From: VXNE01 sp965116625
GTDB taxonomy: Bacteria > Pseudomonadota > Gammaproteobacteria > Pseudomonadales > Azotimanducaceae
Reading direction: 5' to 3'
NCBI GenBank assembly: GCA_965116625.1
Contig: OZ220717.1
Location: forward strand, 4,278,001-4,342,000
DNA length: 64,000 nt
The notes beneath the pieces were generated by a model. It saw only the letters and a list, made by a program, of their open reading frames with translations, was not told where the DNA came from and ran no database searches. This document shows positions 43,746 through 52,217 of this stretch, piece by piece. The translations under genes were made by a program, and so were the position numbers. Positions within the stretch are counted from its first letter, which is position 1. Every line of letters begins with the position of its first letter.

Positions 43746-44753
43746 ATGGCACTTACCAAGCGCATCGCGATCACGATGCCCATGTCGAACCGGCTGGACG
43801 ACAACATTCAGCTCGTGCAATGGGCCGAGACGAACGGTTACCACGACGCCTGGTTCTCGGACGCGGCATCGCCGGACTCGTTGACCATGCTGGCGGCGCT
43901 TGGCACCCACATCAAGAGAATGCGCGTCGGGTGCGCCGTCACTCCGGTCTACACGCGCGCGCCGTCAGTGCTGGCGGCTACCGCCAACGTGCTCGGCCAG
44001 GTGTACCCCGGACGCTTCGTCATGGGTCTCGGTTCGTCCAGCGAGGCCATCATGACCCGCTTTAACGGAATCCCGCTGGAAAAGCCGCTGACGCGCGTGA
44101 AGGAGACCGCGATCATCGTGCGCCACATGCTGACCGGTGAACGCACCGATTTCGATCTCGAGACGCTTGCCAGCAACGGTTACCGGCAGGCGCCCATGGA
44201 CAATCCCCCGCCGCTGTACCTGGCGGCGCTCAGGCCGAAGATGATCGAGATGGCGGCCGAGTACGGCGATGGCGTCGTGTTCAACCTGTGGCCGAAGAAG
44301 GCGCTGCCGAAGATGATGGAGCACGTCAGGGTCGGCGCTGCCCGGGCCGGAAAGAACTGGGAGGACATCGAGATCGTCAACCGCAAGGTGGTTCTGATCA
44401 CCGCCGACAAACAGGAGGGCTACAATCGCTTCCGCGCCGGCTACGCCCCCTACTACGCCAATCCGGTCTATAACAAGTACCTCGCATGGTCCGGCTACGA
44501 AAAGGCCGCCCGGGAACTCACGGAAGGCTGGGCGAACCGGGACCGTGCCCGGACCGCGGCCGCGTTCTCCGAGGAACTGATCGACGAGATCGCCCTCATC
44601 GGCAGCGCGGAGGATGTGCGTGACGGCATTCGTGCGGATGCAGCCGCCGGCATTCACACGCACATCATCGCGCCGATCACGCCGGTCAACGCCATCCACC
44701 CCGAAGCCCGCGCGACGTTCTCCGCGTTCACCGGCGACAGGTTCAGTTTCTAG
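43746..44753 (+). CDS. Luciferase-like (LLM class) oxidoreductase
   Basis: A 335-residue luciferase-like enzyme, the third in the window. The order is MALTKRIAITMPMSNRLDDN, YHDAWFSDAASPDSLTMLAA, MRVGCAVTPVYTRAPSVLAA, PGRFVMGLGSSSEAIMTRFN and PPPLYLAALRPKMIEMAAEY. It resembles methylene-tetrahydromethanopterin-reductase-like F420 enzymes. It starts at the ATG at 43746, and its stop overlaps the end of the convergent peptidase-like gene by four bases. Its divergent kinase-like neighbour suggests a shared pathway, not proven. Confidence 0.84.
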   Translation: MALTKRIAITMPMSNRLDDNIQLVQWAETNGYHDAWFSDAASPDSLTMLAALGTHIKRMRVGCAVTPVYTRAPSVLAATANVLGQVYPGRFVMGLGSSSEAIMTRFNGIPLEKPLTRVKETAIIVRHMLTGERTDFDLETLASNGYRQAPMDNPPPLYLAALRPKMIEMAAEYGDGVVFNLWPKKALPKMMEHVRVGAARAGKNWEDIEIVNRKVVLITADKQEGYNRFRAGYAPYYANPVYNKYLAWSGYEKAARELTEGWANRDRARTAAAFSEELIDEIALIGSAEDVRDGIRADAAAGIHTHIIAPITPVNAIHPEARATFSAFTGDRFSF

Positions 44754-46615
44754 GAGTCCGTGCCGCCGGGCCCCGCCACCTGGCGTGCGATCGCCCGGTC
44801 CATGCTCTCGCACAGCGCGTCGATACCACGACCGCCGCGCAGGTCGAAAGCGAATTCGCGCTGCTCTGAGAGCAGGATCGCATCGGGAGTCACGCGCGTC
44901 TCGCCCGCATAAGGGAACTCGATGAGGCGCAGCAACGCGTCCGGATAGGGCGACGACCCCTGAACCCGGTCCTCGAGGGACTCCCTGACGCATCGGAACA
45001 TCGAGCCGATATTGCGCTCGTGGCCCGGATGGTAGAAGACCTCGACCGTCATATCGTCGAAGCGGCGGCGCGCAACCGCATACCTGCCGGAGTGGATCGA
45101 GAAAGCGAGGTCGGGACGGCCAGGCGCCTCCACCCGGGACGCATGCGGACCTCGGGCGTATTCGAAGTACCGTCGCGCGTTCTCCTTCCACTCGCGCAGC
45201 AATACTCCCGGACCGATGGCCACCTGGTCCAGGCTGGTGCCGATGACGGTCCTGATCCGAGTGGCCGGAATGCTCCCCCCCTCGCGCGCCGGATCAGGGC
45301 CGAACGACGGCACGATATCTCCGCTTTCGACGAACGTACCGTTTTCGACCAGCCGGGGCGCACTCCCGCCAGGGACGAGACCACCTACCTCATAGACCAT
45401 TTCGAACAGCATCCTGACCCGCTCACCGGAACGCAACGGCCGGGCGAATGCGTAGCGATGGAACTCCGGGTTGCGCTCCAACGCTGTCGTATTCGGGATG
45501 TCGATCTTCGTGAGGCGGGCTCCTCTCGGGGCAAGGAGCGTGAGTTCCCGTATCGGTTCGTCCCGAACGTTGGCCAGCAACGCCGAACCCCGGCTCCGTA
45601 GGCTACGCTCGACCAGATCGATATCGACCTCGAGATTCCATGCCACGACGTGTGGAACGCCGGAATTGGCTGCGCGCTGCTGGTCTTCCTGCCCCCCGGG
45701 AGACGCCTGCCGGTCGATCCTGTCGGCGTAGATCCACGAACCCGTGCCGATCCAGATCGCAAGGGCCGGCACGCCAACGTTGGCGATGCTTCCGGGGAGC
45801 CGCCGCCCCTTGCAGGCGAATTCGTCACGCTGAGACCGCAAATGCGCCGCAAGCAGAAGCAGCACGGTGAGGGCTGTCCAATAGAGCCCGGACACGTAGA
45901 ACGGTTCGAGATGGTGGGCGTAACCGTTCATCCCGGAATATTGCGCAGGACCCGGACCGAACGGCGTATCCATACCGTCAAGCACCCAGGCGGCCAGGAA
46001 CACCGCCGCGACGATCAACACACCGAACCGCTTTCCGGAAAACAGCTTCGCCCACCGCGTGTCGGAGCCTGTGCAGTTCGGGAGCATGTCGCGCAAGCTG
46101 TTCTGCAGAACCATGGACACCGTCCCCAGCAGCACCACGTGCCAGCCGAAGTTGACATGGGTGGCGTACGCGCAGAGAACAACGTCCATATCGGATCCGC
46201 CGCGAACGGTCTGCACACCGATGGCCGTGATCGCGAAGACGGTCAACACCACGACGAGAGCAACGCATAGCGCGGCGGCCTTTGCCCCGATGGTTGCCCC
46301 GGCTTCCCGGTGCGCGATCTCTGCGCCGCAGTAGATGGCGATCACGTACGCCGGCACCCGGAACGCGTCGGCGAGGTGCAGCGCCACGAGATCCGAAGTC
46401 AGTGCGAACGGCGCACCGGCGACACCGGTGAGGTGTCCCGCCCCGGCGGCCGCACCCAGAGCGAGCAAGGCAGAAAAGACGGCGTTGAACACCGCCCTCG
46501 CTTCCTCGGACACAACGGACAGGAATCGACCTGCCACCGCGAGCCGAGCCCTGCAGCCATATTGTCCATCCGCTGAAGGATGCTCCCGGAAGGTCTCGGA
46601 TGGCCGCACAACCAT
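44750..46615 (-). CDS. ABC-2 permease/M1-peptidase-like protein, truncated and without zinc site
   Basis: A 621-residue protein resembling the middle of the large fusions that join an ABC-2-type membrane domain to an M1 aminopeptidase. About eight hydrophobic segments fill residues 40 to 330. From about 350 the M1-like N-terminal beta part is clear: VDIDLVERSLRSRGSALLAN, VENGTFVESGDIVPSFG and RYFEYARGP, then MTVEVFYHPGHERNIGSMFR. In the relatives this leads into a VTAHEVAHQWW zinc motif, but here it reads ALCESMDRAIARQVAG and the protein ends 8 residues later, so the peptidase cannot work. It is either a decaying gene or a membrane protein with a binding role. Confidence 0.6.
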   Translation of the reverse strand: MVVRPSETFREHPSADGQYGCRARLAVAGRFLSVVSEEARAVFNAVFSALLALGAAAGAGHLTGVAGAPFALTSDLVALHLADAFRVPAYVIAIYCGAEIAHREAGATIGAKAAALCVALVVVLTVFAITAIGVQTVRGGSDMDVVLCAYATHVNFGWHVVLLGTVSMVLQNSLRDMLPNCTGSDTRWAKLFSGKRFGVLIVAAVFLAAWVLDGMDTPFGPGPAQYSGMNGYAHHLEPFYVSGLYWTALTVLLLLAAHLRSQRDEFACKGRRLPGSIANVGVPALAIWIGTGSWIYADRIDRQASPGGQEDQQRAANSGVPHVVAWNLEVDIDLVERSLRSRGSALLANVRDEPIRELTLLAPRGARLTKIDIPNTTALERNPEFHRYAFARPLRSGERVRMLFEMVYEVGGLVPGGSAPRLVENGTFVESGDIVPSFGPDPAREGGSIPATRIRTVIGTSLDQVAIGPGVLLREWKENARRYFEYARGPHASRVEAPGRPDLAFSIHSGRYAVARRRFDDMTVEVFYHPGHERNIGSMFRCVRESLEDRVQGSSPYPDALLRLIEFPYAGETRVTPDAILLSEQREFAFDLRGGRGIDALCESMDRAIARQVAGPGGTDS

Positions 46616-46661
46616 CCGTTAACCGTAGGTCGAACGCGTATGCCGGGTCGATGGCGAATCG
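46612..46661 (+). repeat. Direct repeat, left copy flanking the HigBA locus
   Basis: About 50 bases starting CCATCCGTTAACCGTAG that recur at 47467 in the same direction with about 38 of 50 positions alike (by eye). Shared blocks are CCATCCG, AACCGTAG, GAACG and TCGATGGC. The two copies bracket the toxin-antitoxin genes. Confidence 0.5.
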
Positions 46662-46708
46662 CCCCCGCGAGACGGCGCCAGAAACTCTAATTGGGGTAGC
46701 AGGTTCGC

Positions 46709-47035
46709 CTATTCCGCGGCCGCGGCATCCGAGAAGTTTGTGATGGCCACATCTCCTTGCGGAAACCTGGCGACAATACTCAGTTCACCGCCCATCGCTT
46801 CGATATAGGCGCGCAGGTTGGAGACATACATGTCCGTCCGCCGCTCCAGCTTTGCGACCGCAGGCTGGTTCACGTTCAATGCTTCGCCTATGGCCTTCTG
46901 CGTCATTGCCCTGGCCCTGCGAAGATCATGAAGTGCCATGGCTGCGCGAAGCTCGGTTTTCTTTGCGTCGACACGCGCGCGGCGCGCCGGTGCAAGACCC
47001 TTCGTGAGGTCACTGAAGGCCTTTCTCCCGCTCAT
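46709..47035 (-). CDS. HigA-type antitoxin (XRE helix-turn-helix)
   Basis: A 108-residue DNA-binding antitoxin. The helix-turn-helix is RARAMTQKAIGEALNVNQPA followed by VAKLERRTDMYVSNLRAYIE, a usual HigA pattern, with a short C-terminal strand region (GGELSIVARFPQGDVAITNF). It would repress its own operon and bind the toxin. The ATG at 47035 overlaps the toxin stop by ATGA, so the pair is toxin first, antitoxin second. The partner toxin is frameshifted, so this antitoxin may be left without a target here. Confidence 0.85.
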   Translation of the reverse strand: MSGRKAFSDLTKGLAPARRARVDAKKTELRAAMALHDLRRARAMTQKAIGEALNVNQPAVAKLERRTDMYVSNLRAYIEAMGGELSIVARFPQGDVAITNFSDAAAAE

Positions 47036-47378
47036 TCGATCAACCCCTCTTGTCTCAACTCGTCAAGGTGCTCGTCGTATAGCTGGTCTGCGAGCGGTAC
47101 CAAGCGCAGGTAGAATCGACCGTCTCCCGATTTGTCGCCGCCGATCAGCAGGATCGCCGATCGTCTTGGGTCAAAGCATAGAAGACACGCATCGGTCTCC
47201 CACCGCTTTGGATACGCAGTTCCCGAATGTGAGCGTGGCGCGAACCCTGGACACCGGAAGAATGGGGATACGACAGACGTGGTCCTTTCTCCATCAATAG
47301 CTCTACTATGGCGGTTACGTCGTCCTGCTCCTCCCACCACGCACCGAACTCGTTCGTGTACTCGACGTCCCAGCTCAC
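47032..47378 (-). pseudogene. HigB-type (RelE superfamily) toxin, frameshifted
   Basis: Two frames together make one complete HigB toxin of about 115 residues. The first, from the ATG at 47378, reads MSWDVEYTNEFGAWWEEQDD and on to GGRPMRVFYA, then leaves the family and stops. The second frame gives FDPRRSAILLIGGDKSGDGR and FYLRLVPLADQLYDEHLDEL to the stop at 47032. A single missing base near 47172, within the family stretch VFYAFDPRR, explains the break. The gene is therefore broken in this copy unless the base is a sequencing error. Confidence 0.82.
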
Positions 47379-47466
47379 TCGTTGATATATTCCCTCGATG
47401 GAATGTTGTCAAGTGCGCTGACGAGGTCGAATTCGTTCGCAAAGTGACGATTGGACATCGGTGCGT

Positions 47467-47516
47467 CCATCCGCCAACCGTAGCTGGAACGTCCATGTCG
47501 GATCGATGGCAGATGG
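47467..47516 (+). repeat. Direct repeat, right copy flanking the HigBA locus
   Basis: About 50 bases starting CCATCCGCCAACCGTAG, matching the stretch at 46612 in the same direction. It lies upstream of the toxin start, about 90 bases away. With the left copy it encloses about 800 bases holding only the toxin-antitoxin genes. Confidence 0.5.
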
Positions 47517-47538
47517 ACCCTTTTTGACCCGGTCACGG

Positions 47539-47627
47539 CTTCTATGGAAGTACGCATACGCCTACGCAGGGAACGCCGTCACTTCCCTACACGTCAGCGG
47601 CAGGGAAAACTCCTTGGCTGAAGGCTC
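47539..47627 (+). repeat. Dispersed palindromic repeat, worn short subtype
   Basis: A diverged copy of the repeat family: it starts CTTCTATGGAAGTACGCAT, has CTTCCCTACACGTCAGCGG in the middle and ends TTGGCTGAAGGCTC. It lies in the 332-base gap before bioF (47379-47710), in the same direction as the copy in glcE. The rest of that gap shows only the direct repeat at 47467. Confidence 0.75.
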
Positions 47628-47710
47628 TTTTTCCGTGCGGCATCACCCGTGGGTGATTCAAGAAGGATGCCGCGACGTGGCCCGAGGGCACGCGCTATGA
47701 TCGAAGGACC

Positions 47711-48901
47711 ATGCCCGGCTTCACCGACCTCCAGGAACGGCTCGATTCCCTTCGCGCCCACAACATGTACAGGAGGCGCCGAAACGTCGGCAGCCGGCAG
47801 GGCCGCACGATCCGGGTCGACGGGCGCGAACTGCTGAACTTCTGCAGCAACGACTACCTCGGCCTGGCGGGCGACAGGCGTGTCGCGGAAGCACTCAAGT
47901 CGGGCGTCGAGCGCTGGGGCGCGGGCGCCGGCGCATCGCACCTCGTCTGTGGCCACACCCAGGCGCACGAGGAACTCGAAACCACGCTCGCCGAGTTCAC
48001 CGGGCGGCCACGGGCGCTCGTCTATTCCAGCGGCTATGCCGCGAACGTCGGCGTCATCAACGCGCTCCTGTCCGTCGGCGACCTGGTGTGCGAGGACCGG
48101 CTGAATCACGCGTCGCTGCTGGATGGCGGTTGGATCAGCCGTGCGCGTTTCGCCTGGTACGGGCATCTCGACTCCGACGATCTCGATCGGCAACTGGCAA
48201 GCGACGCGAATCGAAAACTCGTCGTCAGCGACGGCACGTTCAGCATGGACGGGGACCGATGCCGCCTGGACGATCTGATAGCCGTCGCCCGGCGGCGAGA
48301 CGCCTGGGTCATGGTCGACGACGCTCACGGGATGGGGGTGCATGGTTCCGGCGGTGTCGGCCTCGTCGATCCGGCCCGATACAGGGTCGACGACGTGCAG
48401 GTGCTGGTCGGGACCTTCGGCAAGGCGTTCGGCACGTCCGGTGCGTTCGTCGCCGGCAGCGAGGCGCTCATCGAGACGCTCATCCAGCGCTCCCGAAATT
48501 ACATCTACACGACGGCCATGCCACCCGCGATCGCCGTCGCAACACTCGCCGGTCTCGCCATCGCCAGGGCCGAAGCGTGGCGGCGGGACCGGCTGGAGTC
48601 CCTGGTGGAACGGTTCCGGACAGGTGCGGCGCAACTCGGATTCACCCTGCCGCAGTCGGCGTCTCCCATTCAGCCCCTGATCGTCGGCGACCCTCAGGCC
48701 ACGCTGGACATGAGCCAGGGTCTCGAGGAACGCGGCTGCCTTTGCACGGCCATCCGTCCGCCTTCAGTGCCCGAGGGCACTTCAAGGCTGCGCATCACGC
48801 TGACAGCAGCCCATACCGATGCGGACGTGGATCAACTGCTCTGTGCACTCAAGGACGCCAGCATGGTCGCTGGCAAGAGAACTTCGTCCAACACGGTGTA
48901 G
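47711..48901 (+). CDS. bioF: 8-amino-7-oxononanoate synthase (BioF)
   Basis: A 396-residue PLP enzyme of the alpha-oxoamine synthase group, best read as BioF, which joins pimeloyl thioester and alanine in biotin synthesis. Marks are LLNFCSNDYLGLAGDRRVAE, GAGASHLVCGHTQAHEELE, MVDDAHGMGVHGSGGVG and the PLP Lys238 in LVGTFGKAFGTSGAF. Glycine C-acetyltransferase is a close relative, but the N-terminus and the HGSGGVG loop favour BioF. AAGGA precedes the ATG at 47711. No other bio genes are nearby, so the gene is isolated. Confidence 0.88.
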   Translation: MPGFTDLQERLDSLRAHNMYRRRRNVGSRQGRTIRVDGRELLNFCSNDYLGLAGDRRVAEALKSGVERWGAGAGASHLVCGHTQAHEELETTLAEFTGRPRALVYSSGYAANVGVINALLSVGDLVCEDRLNHASLLDGGWISRARFAWYGHLDSDDLDRQLASDANRKLVVSDGTFSMDGDRCRLDDLIAVARRRDAWVMVDDAHGMGVHGSGGVGLVDPARYRVDDVQVLVGTFGKAFGTSGAFVAGSEALIETLIQRSRNYIYTTAMPPAIAVATLAGLAIARAEAWRRDRLESLVERFRTGAAQLGFTLPQSASPIQPLIVGDPQATLDMSQGLEERGCLCTAIRPPSVPEGTSRLRITLTAAHTDADVDQLLCALKDASMVAGKRTSSNTV

Positions 48902-48938
48902 GGGATACGCATCCGAGAATCCATACAGATGCGCTGAG

Positions 48939-49202
48939 ATGGAGATGCGAACTATTCAGATCACGATAGATGACGAACTTCTCGAACGTGTCGACGAACG
49001 GGCGAAGCGTCTTGGGTCGACCCGCGCAGGCTTCGCGCGGGATGCGTTGCGGGCTGCCCTGGCACGCTACGAGGAGTCGGACGCAGAAGAACGCCACATA
49101 GTCGGATATCGCCGAATGCCGCCTGCGCCACAGGAGTTCGCCGTTCAGGACGAGGACCGCGCGTGGGGCCGTGATCTCTTGGACGCCTGGAACGATGAAT
49201 GA
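48939..49202 (+). CDS. Ribbon-helix-helix (CopG-type) antitoxin
   Basis: An 87-residue protein with the ribbon-helix-helix pattern at the N-terminus: MEMRTIQITIDDELLERVDE and then AKRLGSTRAGFARDALRAAL. The C-terminal tail (VGYRRMPPAPQEFAVQDED) matches the toxin-binding tail of MazE-like RHH antitoxins. A MazF-type toxin would normally follow at once; only a 13-codon frame is there, so it is an orphan. It starts 37 bases after bioF. Confidence 0.75.
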   Translation: MEMRTIQITIDDELLERVDERAKRLGSTRAGFARDALRAALARYEESDAEERHIVGYRRMPPAPQEFAVQDEDRAWGRDLLDAWNDE

Positions 49203-49356
49203 GCGCCAGGCAATCGCGACATTCGTTTCGGGGTAATGGGCCCATTGGCGAGTACTTCGTGCATACACGTAGCTCATTGAACGCTCAGGTTTCCCACTCG
49301 GCCCGGCACAGAGGGGGGCCGCGCCCCGGTGTGTCGGATCCAGCGAATCGCCTGCA

Positions 49357-50313
49357 ATGAACGTCCCCGCAGCGATTCGATGGGAGGGTGGCAGGCTGTG
49401 GCTGCTCGATCAGCGAAAGCTGCCCGAAGAAATCGCCTACGAGGAACAGACCAACGCCCGGATGGTGGCCGCATCCATCGCCGGCATGAAGGTTCGGGGT
49501 GCGCCCGCCATCGGTATTGCCGCCGCATATGGAATGGCGCTCGCCGCTCGGGATGACGAGGACATGGCGGATGCGGCCCGGGCGCTCGTCGCGACACGCC
49601 CGACCGCGGTCAATCTTGCCTGGGCGGTCAATCGCGTGCTCCAGGCGCACGATGCCGTTGCGGAAGCCGAAGCCATCCATCGCGAGGACGCCGAAATGTG
49701 CCGCGCGATCGGCGCGAACGGCATGGGGCTGATCGGGGAGAGCAGCGCGGTGCTGACCCACTGCAACGCGGGAGCGCTTGCCGTCTCCGCACTCGGAACC
49801 GCGACCGCGCCGCTATACCTCGCGCACGATGCCGGCGTTCGCTTCAGGGTATTCGTCGACGAGACGCGGCCGCTCCTGCAAGGGGCGCGGCTCACGGCCT
49901 GGGAGCTGCTTCGGGCCGGCCTCGACGTCACCCTGATCTGCGACAGCATGGTTTCGCACCTGATGTCGGAAGGTACCGTCGACGTCGTGATCGTCGGCGC
50001 AGACCGCGTCACCGCGAATGGCGACGTGGTGAACAAGATCGGCACACGGGGCATCGCCATCGCGAGCCATTACCACGGTGTCCCCTTCCACGTCGCCTGC
50101 CCCTCGTCAACTTTCGATGCCGATACAGCGACCGGCGCTGAGGTTGACATCGAGCAACGCGATGCCAGCGAAGTGACCGGCGCGATTCGCGCCGCCCCGG
50201 GCGTCCGGGTACGCAATCCCGCGTTCGACGTGACCCCGGCCGAACTTGTCACGAGCTGGATCACGGATCGTGGTGTGATCGGCGACCCACGTGATCTCGT
50301 CAGGCTGAAGTGA
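49357..50313 (+). CDS. mtnA: S-methyl-5-thioribose-1-phosphate isomerase (MtnA)
   Basis: A 318-residue isomerase of the methionine salvage pathway, converting methylthioribose 1-phosphate to methylthioribulose 1-phosphate. Marks are MKVRGAPAIGIAAAYGMALA, LTHCNAGALAVSALGTATAP (active-site Cys), VFVDETRPLLQGARLTAWEL, CDSMVSHLM and IVGADRVTANGDVVNKIGT. The length is a little shorter than the typical 340 because the N-terminus is brief. Other mtn genes are not in the window. Confidence 0.94.
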   Translation: MNVPAAIRWEGGRLWLLDQRKLPEEIAYEEQTNARMVAASIAGMKVRGAPAIGIAAAYGMALAARDDEDMADAARALVATRPTAVNLAWAVNRVLQAHDAVAEAEAIHREDAEMCRAIGANGMGLIGESSAVLTHCNAGALAVSALGTATAPLYLAHDAGVRFRVFVDETRPLLQGARLTAWELLRAGLDVTLICDSMVSHLMSEGTVDVVIVGADRVTANGDVVNKIGTRGIAIASHYHGVPFHVACPSSTFDADTATGAEVDIEQRDASEVTGAIRAAPGVRVRNPAFDVTPAELVTSWITDRGVIGDPRDLVRLK

Positions 50314-50323
50314 CCCGCGCGAT

Positions 50324-50998
50324 TCAGGTGTCGTCCCGTATCACTGGGTAGCAGGGATCGCCCCAGTCCTCGCCCGGATTCTCGATCAACAGATGGATGA
50401 CGCGCGGCACGAGGTCCGCGAGAATCGCCGTGCCATCGCGGATCTGGTCCCGGTTCACGCTGCTGCGCCAAGTCGCGCCGCCGTGCATTAGCTGGTTTCT
50501 CAGCGTGTAGAGCCTTGCCAGGACGATGGAGAGCACACTGGCTGTCTGCTGCTGGTCTCCCAGCGCCCTGCGCGCCGCCGTCTTCGCCCCCTCGAAGCTG
50601 CGCCGCCAGCGATCCTCGTCGATCTTGCCGTTCTGATAGTCCCAGAACGGCTGAAACACGAAACGGTTGTCGAGCAATACGCGAAAGGGACCTGTGAACT
50701 TCGACCAGACCAGGTCGTACAGCAGGTTTTCGGTGTCGAGATCCACCAACTGTTTCAGGAAACGATTCAATATCGCCTGCTCGGGCGTCGCCTCACGCTG
50801 GATTTCATCGGCGTACGCTGCGTTGAGCGATATCCAGAGAAACACAAACCTGGCGTCGTGATCGTCTTGGCATCGCTCAGCGGCGTCCAGCCAACTGAGC
50901 GCCCGGTGTACGCGCAAACTCAAGTCCTCGGCGCCCTTTCCCTGTATCCGATGCGACCGCGCCTTCAGGCTGGCATGGTCGAAGGTTATCGTCGCCAC
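50324..50998 (-). CDS. HEPN-domain protein (Apea-like)
   Basis: A 224-residue helical protein. Near the C-terminus it has the RNase-type HEPN motif R-x4-H: Arg167 and His172 in LYTLRNQLMHGGATW. Upstream it has FVFLWISLNAAYADEI, a usual signature of HEPN proteins of the Apea-like kind, and a further helical region (DLDTENLLYDLVWSKFTGPF). HEPN proteins are often RNA-cutting toxins or parts of defence systems, though some are not nucleases. The GTG at 50998 is the preferred start; longer starts run through the sulfurtransferase gene, whose stop is 11 bases upstream. Confidence 0.72.
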   Translation of the reverse strand: MATITFDHASLKARSHRIQGKGAEDLSLRVHRALSWLDAAERCQDDHDARFVFLWISLNAAYADEIQREATPEQAILNRFLKQLVDLDTENLLYDLVWSKFTGPFRVLLDNRFVFQPFWDYQNGKIDEDRWRRSFEGAKTAARRALGDQQQTASVLSIVLARLYTLRNQLMHGGATWRSSVNRDQIRDGTAILADLVPRVIHLLIENPGEDWGDPCYPVIRDDT

Positions 50999-51009
50999 TT
51001 GGTCAGGCT

Positions 51010-51879
51010 TCAACCGCCGGCGCCCGTCTCCATCGGCGCGTTCGGATCGAGAGCCCACTCCGACAGGGATCCATCGTAAACCGCCACCCGGTCCTGGCCC
51101 ACCAGGACGCAGGCGAAGGCGTCGATGGTCGCCGCGATGCCGGCGCCGCAATAGGTGATGACGCGATCGGCGTCCAGCATGCCCGACGCCGCGAGAACAT
51201 CACGCATCTCGTCTGTCGACCTGAATCGCCCCTCGGCAAGGAGTTCGCTGAACGGCAGATTGCCGCTGCCGGCGATGCGCCCCTGGCGGGCATAGCTGGA
51301 CCGCCTCTCGCCACGATGCATCGCGGCGCCGAGCGAGTTGACAGTGCATACGGACGGGTCGCCGATGGCGGCGGCCACCGCCTGCTTGTCCGCAAAGACC
51401 TCCGGGCGCGGATGTGCCTCGAAATCGCCGCGCGGAAATCGCGGCACGGCCGTTTCCACCGGCCGGTCGCCGTCACACCAGGCACCGAAGCCACCATCCA
51501 GCACCGACATCCGCTCGAAGCCAAGGTAGTGAAGCAACCACCAGGCGCGCGTCGACCACATCACGCTGCTGCTGCTGTAGAGCACGACGCGGCTGTCCAT
51601 GTTGATGCCGAGGCCCCGGAACAGTTGCTCCAGCGCGGCCGGTTCCGGCAGGGTGAATTCGAGTCCGCTCGTCGTGTCGGCCGCGTCGCCGGCCAGGTCG
51701 AGAAACTGGGCGCCGGGAATGTGACCGCGATCAAAGGCCGGACGCCCCAGTTCGCGCTCCATGCCGGGCCTCTTGGGTTCGAGGTTGGCCGCGGTCTCGA
51801 AGATTCGCAGATCGGGTTCCCCCAGGATGCGTTCCAGATCATCGACCGAGATCAGGTAGCCGTTGCGCGCCGATTCCAT
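51010..51879 (-). CDS. Thiosulfate or 3-mercaptopyruvate sulfurtransferase (two rhodanese domains)
   Basis: A 289-residue protein with two rhodanese domains. The first contains FDRGHIPGAQFLDLAG and VVLYSSSSVMWSTRAWWLLH without a Cys. The second has ARQGRIAGSGNLPFSEL and the active loop VITYCGAGIAATIDAF, where the Cys accepts sulfur; the loop CGAGIA suggests the thiosulfate type. The ATG at 51879 fits the family start. It lies upstream of the HEPN gene on the same strand and could share its transcript. Confidence 0.88.
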   Translation of the reverse strand: MESARNGYLISVDDLERILGEPDLRIFETAANLEPKRPGMERELGRPAFDRGHIPGAQFLDLAGDAADTTSGLEFTLPEPAALEQLFRGLGINMDSRVVLYSSSSVMWSTRAWWLLHYLGFERMSVLDGGFGAWCDGDRPVETAVPRFPRGDFEAHPRPEVFADKQAVAAAIGDPSVCTVNSLGAAMHRGERRSSYARQGRIAGSGNLPFSELLAEGRFRSTDEMRDVLAASGMLDADRVITYCGAGIAATIDAFACVLVGQDRVAVYDGSLSEWALDPNAPMETGAGG

Positions 51880-52217
51880 CGCGATATTCTCCCCATGCGC
51901 CTTTTCAGAGTTCACTGAGTATAGCCACCTGCTGAACATCCCAAGCGCCAGCAAGGGCGGGTGACGAAGCTCGGCCGCCTCCCAGAACGCTGGCGACTTC
52001 GGCCACGTATTCCGGCGGCAAGGCAGGCAGGATCGCGGCTGTGGGCGAGCTATCTTCGCCAACAATCGGCGAAATGCACGAATCAGGCATCACGTCCTCG
52101 CGTTAGCGCAACCCACAGCGGAACAGTAAACATTTGAAAATCAATGGCTTCAACAGGCCATGCGGAGTTGGCACGAGAGTTGCGTCGTGTCTCGTCAATT
52201 GATCGCAAGGAATATCC
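51880..52217. other. Gene-free stretch before the DUF454 gene
   Basis: About 338 bases between the divergent sulfurtransferase and DUF454 genes. A 62-codon minus-strand open frame (51905-52093) has no recognisable domain. The only clear element is the sigma-54 promoter at 52168-52184. Confidence 0.4.
52168..52184 (+). promoter_or_regulatory. Sigma-54 (RpoN) promoter of the DUF454 gene
   Basis: The stretch TTGGCACGAGAGTTGCG matches the -24/-12 consensus almost perfectly: GG at 52170-52171 and GC at 52182-52183 with the required ten bases between. The start codon of the DUF454 gene is 34 bases downstream, leaving room for a short leader with the AAGGAA ribosome site. The gene would need an RpoN activator protein, not seen in the window. 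Confidence 0.75.

Noticed and set aside
51905..52093. A 62-codon open frame upstream of the sulfurtransferase
   Set aside because: No recognisable motif; it is rich in Pro, Ala and Gly and has no convincing ribosome site.
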